Part shown: positions 56,601 through 64,000 of the stretch, piece by piece
Numbering within the stretch: position 1 is the stretch's first letter
Layout of the letters: every line of letters starts with the position of its first letter
NCBI GenBank assembly: GCA_002682825.1
Contig: NOKP01000014.1
Coordinates: 1,313,559 to 1,377,558, forward strand
From: Neonectria sp. B-13
Lineage: Eukaryota > Ascomycota > Sordariomycetes > Hypocreales > Nectriaceae
Length of the DNA stretch: 64,000 nucleotides
Direction: 5' to 3'
The notes under the pieces: generated by a model
The model's database searches: none
What the model saw: the letters and a program-made list of their open reading frames with translations, nothing else
Told to the model about the DNA's origin: nothing
Made by a program: the position numbers and the translations under genes

Positions 56601-57473
56601 CAGCGCGTCCCCGAGCATCCTAAAACGTCCCAGAGTGTTTTTTCAAGCTCCCGGGCTCCCGGATTTCCAGATTCCCAGCGCTCTGGCAACGTATCGCAGG
56701 GCTCCATTGCTTGCTTTGAGCTCCCATCACCCCGCTGCGCCAGTGGCTTGCTGCAATAACACCGGCTCACGGAACGATTCAACGCCCGGGTGCGCACCAC
56801 GCAACGCACTCGGTTAGCACTCTCTCTCACATAACATTCGCCCATCACGCTTGCTCGTCACTCTCGCGTTGCTCAATTAACTGGCCTTCTGCTGCTACTC
56901 CCGCATTCATCCATCTTATTCGTCCCCTACCGTCTTCCTCATCCTGGTCTCAAGATCCAAGTAACGGACCAGCTCAAGCCGCCAGCCCGGCAGGCCACGG
57001 GTAGGCAAGCTCCGGTCTTGAACTACAGCATTCAATCATCCTCCAATACGGTGGAACCAGATCGTGTTACCAATACGCCTACAGACAGGCGCCAACGGGT
57101 ACCGGGAAACGGAAACAAGAACAGGTCGCGGACTTCCCTTCACGGTTAGGGTTGAAGAGTCTTGGGATCCTGCACGAGGAAGTGTTGTCGTTGAGTGGCC
57201 GGCCGAGGCGATCGATGGTAGCCACGACGAACCACAACCACCAGGACATCGGCGCGCACTCGCTCGCGTCACTTCTCGTGATGGGCTCAGCTTTGTCGAA
57301 TCGCTATCCATCCCTCCGCATACCTCACTCGTCAACTCTCGCGATACCTCGGTGAGCCGAGCCGCAAGTCCACAGCCGTCAGCGGCTACCTTCAACCGAC
57401 CTCCATCCTTCCGTCACCGCGGCGTCGCCACATCGTCACATCGATCGATCACCACCACCAGCCCTGTTCCACC
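53657..57473. other. 3.8-kb region without a supported gene
   Basis: Divergent promoter-sized region between the hydrophilic-protein gene and a regulator. It contains a tandem CATCCACTTCAAA repeat with related CATCCACA words near 56267-56330, and GC-rich stretches. Two open frames near 55165-55611 and 56303-56848 have no domain support. The last part is the long leader of the regulator. Confidence 0.4.
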
Positions 57474-59406
57474 ATGGTCTACTGTGGGAAAGCCTCCCAG
57501 GGCTGCCAGAACTGTCGCACACGGCGTATCAAGGTATGTCCATCTCACCCAGGCTACTCCTAGTCGCGCTTCATCCCCAAACCTCCCGCTCTCACTCACT
57601 GACCTTGACATGCTTAGTGCGACAAGGTGAGACCCGATTGCTCCCAATGCATCCGAGTCGGCAAGAAATGCCCTGGTTACCGCGACCAATTGTCGCTCAT
57701 GTTCCGCGACGAGAGCAGCAAGGTCATCCAGAAAGCCCATGCCCAATGGGGTGTTGGTGATGCTCCCCTTGACACCCCCCAGCTTCAGACTGCCTCAAAA
57801 TCTATCGCTTCCTCGTCCTCGTCCTCCGCCTCTTCCGCCTCCTCAGCCTCCTCATCCTCATCATCTATAGCTCCTTGGGCGACTTCGCCCAAGCCCGCAG
57901 CCGCTCACCGGGCTTTGCCCCCGACGCCGCCGTCCCCAGCCTCGTCCCAGTTCTCCTCATCTCAACCGCCATCATCCATTGCACTACCTCCCGCTGTTGT
58001 CTGGCCCTTGCGACTGCCCAGTCCCGTCGACCCTAGCCTTGAAGAGCTGGGTGTTCAATTTTACATCAACCGGTACCTGATCGGCCACCCCGATGAGCCA
58101 AGGACTGCCGGCGATCTCGTTGCCGTTGAGTGGCTGTGGGACCCTTCACTACAGGACGTCATGACAGCTGTTGGCCTCGCCAGCTTATCAAACCTGAGGG
58201 GCGACAAAAACCTAATGACAACTGCCCGCCAGAGGTACGGCCAAGCCTTGCGCCGGACTGGCCAAGTCATACAGACACCAATCACTCCGTCTTTTGAGGT
58301 TACCATGAGGGGCGTCGTGATGCTAGCCATGTTCGAGGTGCGTGCAATCCATCGCATTTCCCATAGTATGCTTCATTGCTGATAGCTTGACTAGTTGGTC
58401 AAAGGAACTCACCAGGGGATCGCCCATGTTCATGCACACATCATGGGTGGTGTTGCCCTCCTGCGACGATGGTGCCCCATGCCCAAAGCCGCCTTCGGAG
58501 GTGTTCGCGCTATGGTCCAGATGTGCTTTTCGTTGGTATATCAACCTTACAATCTCAGCAGTCGATGTCTGCGCGCTAGGCTAACCAGCTATTCAACAGT
58601 TCATTCCAGCGTGCATATCAAACACCCCTCTCCCGGAGCCGTTTTACGAATGGGCGGCTTTTAGTAACTCTCTGCTGGACCCTGAAGATCGCCCTGCCGC
58701 CAGCCTGGGACTCCTTATTGCCCGATTCATCGAAATCTCGGCCTACACCGAGACTCATGTCCTCAGCGATGGCCGGCCCAGCACGACTTCCATGTTGCAG
58801 CAGCTGCTTGACCTAGATACCGAGTTTGCGGAGTGGGAACATACCCTCGGGGCCACTTGGCTCTATCGCACAGAGAAGGCGGACGATCTGCCGCCCGCGG
58901 CCGTCTTCCAAGGCCAGTGCCATGTCTACTATGACATGTGGGCTGCTCGCATGTGGGGTCACTACCGCTGGGCTCGAATCCTTGCCAACCAAGCCATCGT
59001 AAACTTCGTCAACAATAACCCTCTGTCCAGTTTGCCATTGATATCGGCAACTGAGCATGATCGTCGGTTCAAAATCATCCGGAAGTTGGCCCGGGACGTG
59101 CTCGTAAGCACACCAAGTCACTGGCGTCACCCTCTACTCGATGATAGATCTACCGTGCCTGTGGATAAACCTGGGGGGGCAGGGTCTGGCTCAGCCGGTA
59201 TCCCGATTGTATTGTTCCAAATCAAGTTGGCAGCCTGTGCCCCAGGGGTTCCCGTGGCATATTGGAACTGGGTCTATGGGGTCATGGAGTGCATATGGAG
59301 CGACCTAGGCATGCTACATGCTAAATCTATGATGGAGGCAATGAGGGCACACAAGGACGCTCTGCACAGGGCAAAGGCAGACGGGATTCTTACACATGGT
59401 GAGTAG
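57474..59406 (+). CDS. Zn2Cys6 transcription factor
   Basis: Four exons. Exon 1 holds MVYCGKASQGCQNCRTRRIK; a short intron with GTATGT donor and TTAG acceptor joins to CDKVRPDCSQCIRVGKKCPG, so the cluster (C11-C38) is split by an intron. A long Ser/Pro tract follows (SSSSSSSSASSASSASS-type). Later introns lie near 58335-58396 and 58535-58602. The remainder is helical with QLLDLDTEFAEWEHTLGATW and ends at TAG-containing stop after ILTHGE. This domain layout (short N-terminal cluster, CPGYRDQLSLMFRDES) is common to a broad fungal family of C6 regulators, some controlling secondary metabolism or development. No adjacent target can be assigned. Confidence 0.9.
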
Positions 59407-60005
59407 AATGGGCCCGGAATTGGAAACGCGGGATCAGCGCAGGCAAGGGTTATGGGGAAATGGCTGGATGAGGCGCATTGCTTGGGCTGGTAAGGTTCCT
59501 GGATTTTGGACACTAGACGTCGACATCGAGTCCGGCGCGATTTGGGAACAGCGGGTCAGGGGTTGCCAACGTTTACAAGTACCCCCGGTTGGTTGGCGTT
59601 GCTGGCGATTTAGGAAATGGGGGTTTACATGACTATATGTATATGAGGTCCTTTTAGGGATCCCCATGCTTGCATGCCAATTATGATTGATATGATAAGA
59701 CTTATGTGAAGCTCTGGTCGTGATTGTACGAGGACGGCGTACCATTGTGGGCCCCACCCCGCTTGATGGCCCTGGCAGATTCGGACAAATGTTGGGGTCG
59801 GCCGATACCTAGCTAGCACGTGCACCTGCAGCCGCATCCGCAAGGCTACAGCAACAGCAACAGCAACGTCAACCACGTCAACCACGTCAACCCAGGCCTT
59901 ATCGAGTATCATCACCATCATCACCATCATCACGATAACCCTCTCCCGGCTGATCGCATATCTCCTCATCCGACTGGCTCCCAGTCGCAGCTCCCCACTG
60001 GCACG
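59407..60005. other. Intergenic region with CAN/CAT trinucleotide repeats
   Basis: About 600 bp between two plus-strand genes. It contains CAGCAACAGCAACAGCAACG and TCACCATCATCACCATCATC tracts (59850-59937), probably in the SGF73 5' leader. An open frame through them is in frame with the SGF73 ATG but begins at GTG, so it is not taken as coding. Confidence 0.5.
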
Positions 60006-61483
<1,478 letters not shown>

Positions 61484-61993
61484 GAGAGTTCGGAAGGTCC
61501 TTGAGCGTCTATTCTTGGGCAGGGTCAGCCAAAGCGATACAAGCCAATATTTGATACACCGGAACGGAGGGCTTTAATGATTGATGATGCTCTATTCATA
61601 TTCACGACCTGGTGGTAGTGGTCACACCCTCAATACCGAGAGCAATCACACCCGGTAATTACATCATATGCTCCCTGAGTTTCCCGCGGGATGTAGTAGC
61701 CAAGAGGTGCATCGTCACATGCAACTAGGTAGCCGCGGGTTGTCAACGGCGCCGCGTTTTGTCAACGGCGCCGCGTTCGGACTAATCATGATGGAGTTCG
61801 TATTTCCTAACTTGGCATGGTGATGACGTCGTGGTTTCTGCACCACTACCACCCACCCGTTCATTGGCCATCGTCGCCAGCTCAATACCTAGTACAGCAA
61901 CGACTCTCACAAGCTCTTCGCTTCCCACTTCAACCCCGAACAAAAAAGACGCAGCAAGAATTGGTCAAGGACAATTGCAGGGCCACAACTGCC
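61484..61993 (+). promoter_or_regulatory. Carrier-gene promoter with tandem GC repeat
   Basis: About 510 bp. A 17-bp unit GTCAACGGCGCCGCGTT occurs twice (61742-61758 and 61761-61777), each with a central GGCGCC palindrome. The ATG at 61817 is in frame with the carrier and is the alternative start. Confidence 0.5.
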
Positions 61994-62992
61994 ATGGCGT
62001 CAAACCAAGCTCTGAATGCCCTCGGCCACGCCGTCTCTGGCTCCGTGGGGACCGCCATCTCGACGGCCGCGCTGTACCCGCTGGATCTCGTCACAACACG
62101 CCTCAAAGCACAGCCGCAGTCGCAGTTGCGGCAGCAAGATGCCGACGCCGGCTACGACGGGGTCATAGCTGCCTTCAGGGGAATCACGTCGCGCGAGGGC
62201 GGAATTCAGGCGCTGTACAGCGGGTTAGGGGCGGATGTGGCCAAGTCTGTGGTGGACAGCTTTCTGTTCTTTGGCTTCTACAACTACCTACGCCGGCGGG
62301 ATCGCAGGCCCAAGATCCTGGAGGAACTTGCTGTGGGCGCCATCGCGGGCGCGTGTGCGAGAGCTATCACTACGCCTATGTCTAACGTGGTGACACGGAA
62401 GCAGATGTCGTCCGAGCAACAGACGCTCGGGGAGATGCTCGCTGCCATCCGCAAGCAAAGCGGTCTTCTCGGCCTGTGGTCTGGCTATTCGGCCACGCTG
62501 GTGCTCACCCTCAATCCGAGCATCACCTTCTTCGTCAACCGCAGGTTGGCGGAGCGCATTATCCCGGCCCTGGAAGATGAGGATATCCCAGTAGCCTGGG
62601 TCGCCTTCTTGATTGCAGCTTGGAGCAAGGCTACTGCCACCGCAATCACTTATCCCTTCCAGAAAGGAAAGACTCGCCTTCAGATGGCCAGTTGCTCAGG
62701 ACACACGCCAACGGATAACGGAGAAAAGGGGGTTGAGAGTGAACAAGAGACGGTATCGTTGCGCAGCAAGGTCGTCAGGCTTCTCGACCAGACCATATTT
62801 GGTGTCATCCTGCGCATCATCAAGGAAGAAGGCACACGGGCCCTGTACGCCGGGATCCAGGGCGAACTGCTTAAGAGCTTCTTTAGCCACGGCCTGACAA
62901 TGCTCAGCAAGGGAGTCATCCACCGGTTGGTCATCCGGCTATGGTTTTTGACACTGCCTCACCTACCACGACGAAGGCTTCAGTCCAAGTGA
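61994..62992 (+). CDS. Mitochondrial-carrier family protein, peroxisomal adenine-nucleotide-carrier type
   Basis: Single exon, 332 residues from ATG 61994. Three carrier repeats, each with a P-x-D/E-x-x-K/R-like motif at the end of the odd helix: YPLDLVTTRLKA (repeat 1, intact), TPMSNVVTRKQM (repeat 2, degenerate) and YPFQKGKTRLQM (repeat 3, degenerate). The degenerate second and third motifs and LNPSITFFVNRRL fit the PMP47/ANT1 branch that moves ATP/AMP across the peroxisomal membrane, supporting fatty-acid activation; a mitochondrial carrier is possible. The upstream in-frame ATG at 61817 would add 59 residues unlike any carrier extension I know, so 61994 is preferred. Confidence 0.88.
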   Translation: MASNQALNALGHAVSGSVGTAISTAALYPLDLVTTRLKAQPQSQLRQQDADAGYDGVIAAFRGITSREGGIQALYSGLGADVAKSVVDSFLFFGFYNYLRRRDRRPKILEELAVGAIAGACARAITTPMSNVVTRKQMSSEQQTLGEMLAAIRKQSGLLGLWSGYSATLVLTLNPSITFFVNRRLAERIIPALEDEDIPVAWVAFLIAAWSKATATAITYPFQKGKTRLQMASCSGHTPTDNGEKGVESEQETVSLRSKVVRLLDQTIFGVILRIIKEEGTRALYAGIQGELLKSFFSHGLTMLSKGVIHRLVIRLWFLTLPHLPRRRLQSK

Positions 62993-63029
62993 TGAGGTAT
63001 CCAAGCTATGGATGGGCTTTGGAGTTGGG

Positions 63030-64000
63030 CTAGCACTGGAAAGCGATGCCGGTTCTCTCCACAGTGCTCGTTCCACGAGCTGAGAAGCCTGTTCCTTCTG
63101 ACCGGAGCATGATCAGTCCAGGAATCGAATCGCCTTGAGCGGCTTCACGCTTCTGTGGTTTCGAGGACAATGGTACGTCACAGACGTAGCAGCTCGCAGG
63201 CGGCTGCTCCTCTGAAGATGCCTTCTTGCCGGACGGGATCATGAACTTTTTGACGCAGCTATGGCACAGCACATGCCCGCACTGCTTAGCCATCATGGGG
63301 TTTGAAGAGTTGGAGAGCACTTTCAGGCACGATGGGCAGGTTCTGCGCTTGCCCTCGGAGCTCGAATCATCCTCTTCGTTGAAGTTGATGGTGATGAGGT
63401 TCTGCATGGAGAGCGGATGGGGATCGTCTCGTGCCGATGCCGGACATATAGGGACCACCTTTTCCTTCTTGGCTGAGGCGGGAAGTTTGCTCGTTTGCAC
63501 GTCTGGCGTTAGTGATGGCGTCCAGAATGAAGGAAGCGTCGGTTTGGCAGCCTGTAGATATTGTTGGTCAATTAGTATGCACCTCCTTTGCAAAGCCTGT
63601 ACGGGAGTTGGGAACTGACCTTTTCGTCCTCAATGGCCTTTCTTGCCTTGGCTTTGTCTTGCCGTGTGATGCGATCCAGCTCGTCTTCGTCAAGCTCAAA
63701 CTTCCTCTTGGTCCCTACGGTTGTTGGCGTATCCCCCTCGTCACTTATGGCCGGTGGTCTCGTTGTAGCCCCCTTTCTGCCACGTTCCAGGCCGACTTGC
63801 GTCAATTCGAAGTCCTTGACAGCTCGTTCCTGGTCCTCCTGGTCCTCCATGACTTTGGCCCTTTCAGCCTCGCCTTGGGCATGTTGGCGGGCTTTCTCGG
63901 CGCGCTTGATGTCCTTTTTCTGGGCTAGGAGGTTCGTCAGGGCGCACTCATGGCAGAAGATGTCGCCGCGGCGGCAAGCGACAGGGTCGCGGGCGATTCC
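63030..64000 (-). CDS. NOSIP-like protein with C-terminal RING/U-box, 5'-truncated by window edge
   Basis: Two visible exons separated by an intron after IEDEK (about 63620-63552; CTACAG acceptor). The left-most read residues (GIARDPVACRRGDIFCHECA) and LTNLLAQKKDIKR match the zinc-binding N-terminal part of the nitric-oxide-synthase-interacting-protein family. A coiled coil (AEKARQHAQGEAERAKVMED) follows, then the linker and a C-terminal RING/U-box: CPSCLKVLSNSSNPMMAKQC, HVLCHSCVKKFM, CYVCDVPL. Family members are ubiquitin-ligase-like, often nuclear and linked to splicing complexes; function here is inferred. The N-terminus continues beyond the right edge. Confidence 0.9.

Noticed and set aside
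59820..60005. His/Asn-rich N-terminal extension of Sgf73.
   Set aside because: The frame starts at GTG and the only in-frame ATG is 60006; the CAN/CAT repeats are taken as leader.

Overview
The window is nuclear DNA from a filamentous ascomycete (Pezizomycotina, most likely a Sordariomycete close to Hypocreales; I cannot name the species from sequence alone). The basis is the many 45-85 nt GT-AG introns with CTAAC-like branch points, Zn2Cys6 regulators with fungal-specific middle homology domains, a CFEM/GPI cell-surface protein, and single-copy fungal core genes (a Ras-GEF, the SAGA subunit Sgf73, a NOSIP-like protein). There are no rRNA, tRNA or CRISPR features that I can support.

Layout. 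Bases 1-7.4 kb: the 3'-truncated end of a Zn2Cys6 regulator, a TetX/UbiH-type FAD monooxygenase, a wax-synthase-like MBOAT acyltransferase (together a possible small metabolite locus), and a CFEM GPI-anchored wall protein with a Ser/Thr/Glu repeat region. 9.2-15.7 kb: a GLD2/GCY1-like aldo-keto reductase, a CECR5-type HAD hydrolase and a xylose-isomerase-like TIM-barrel protein. 17.3-27.7 kb: a block of catabolic character with a zinc formaldehyde/alcohol dehydrogenase, a 2,2-dialkylglycine-decarboxylase-like PLP enzyme, an MFS sugar transporter divergent from a Zn2Cys6 regulator across a promoter dense in CreA-type sites, and a cytosolic GH5 glucosidase. 28-29.3 kb: a seven-helix membrane protein. 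31.9-33 kb: a small orphan gene and an LTR-like relic. 33.2-41.5 kb: an acyl-CoA dehydrogenase, a monocarboxylate-type MFS carrier, a third Zn2Cys6 regulator and a DJ-1/isocyanide-hydratase-like enzyme cut by the assembly gap.

A run of exactly 100 N lies at 41465-41564. About 6 kb of GC-rich, purine-tract-rich DNA without a convincing gene follows it. The right part (47.5-64 kb) looks like core genome: an SH3-(degenerate WW)-RasGEF protein, a glycine-rich/dehydrin-like small protein flanked by microsatellites, a fourth Zn2Cys6 regulator, SGF73, a peroxisome/mitochondrial-type carrier, and a NOSIP-like RING/U-box protein running off the right edge.

The window splits functionally into an accessory, metabolism-rich left part (four enzyme/transporter/regulator groups) and a conserved right part, with the junction at the assembly gap. 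Gene models were spliced by hand; exon junctions are given where the reading frame and family alignment agree. I found no clearly new biological system. The most notable items are the dialkylglycine decarboxylase-like gene beside a sugar transporter and regulator, the isocyanide-hydratase/ACAD/MCT/regulator group, an anchoring switch possible by intron retention in the CFEM gene, a perfect 14-bp-arm hairpin behind the Ras-GEF gene, and a tandem 17-bp GC-palindromic repeat in front of the carrier gene.
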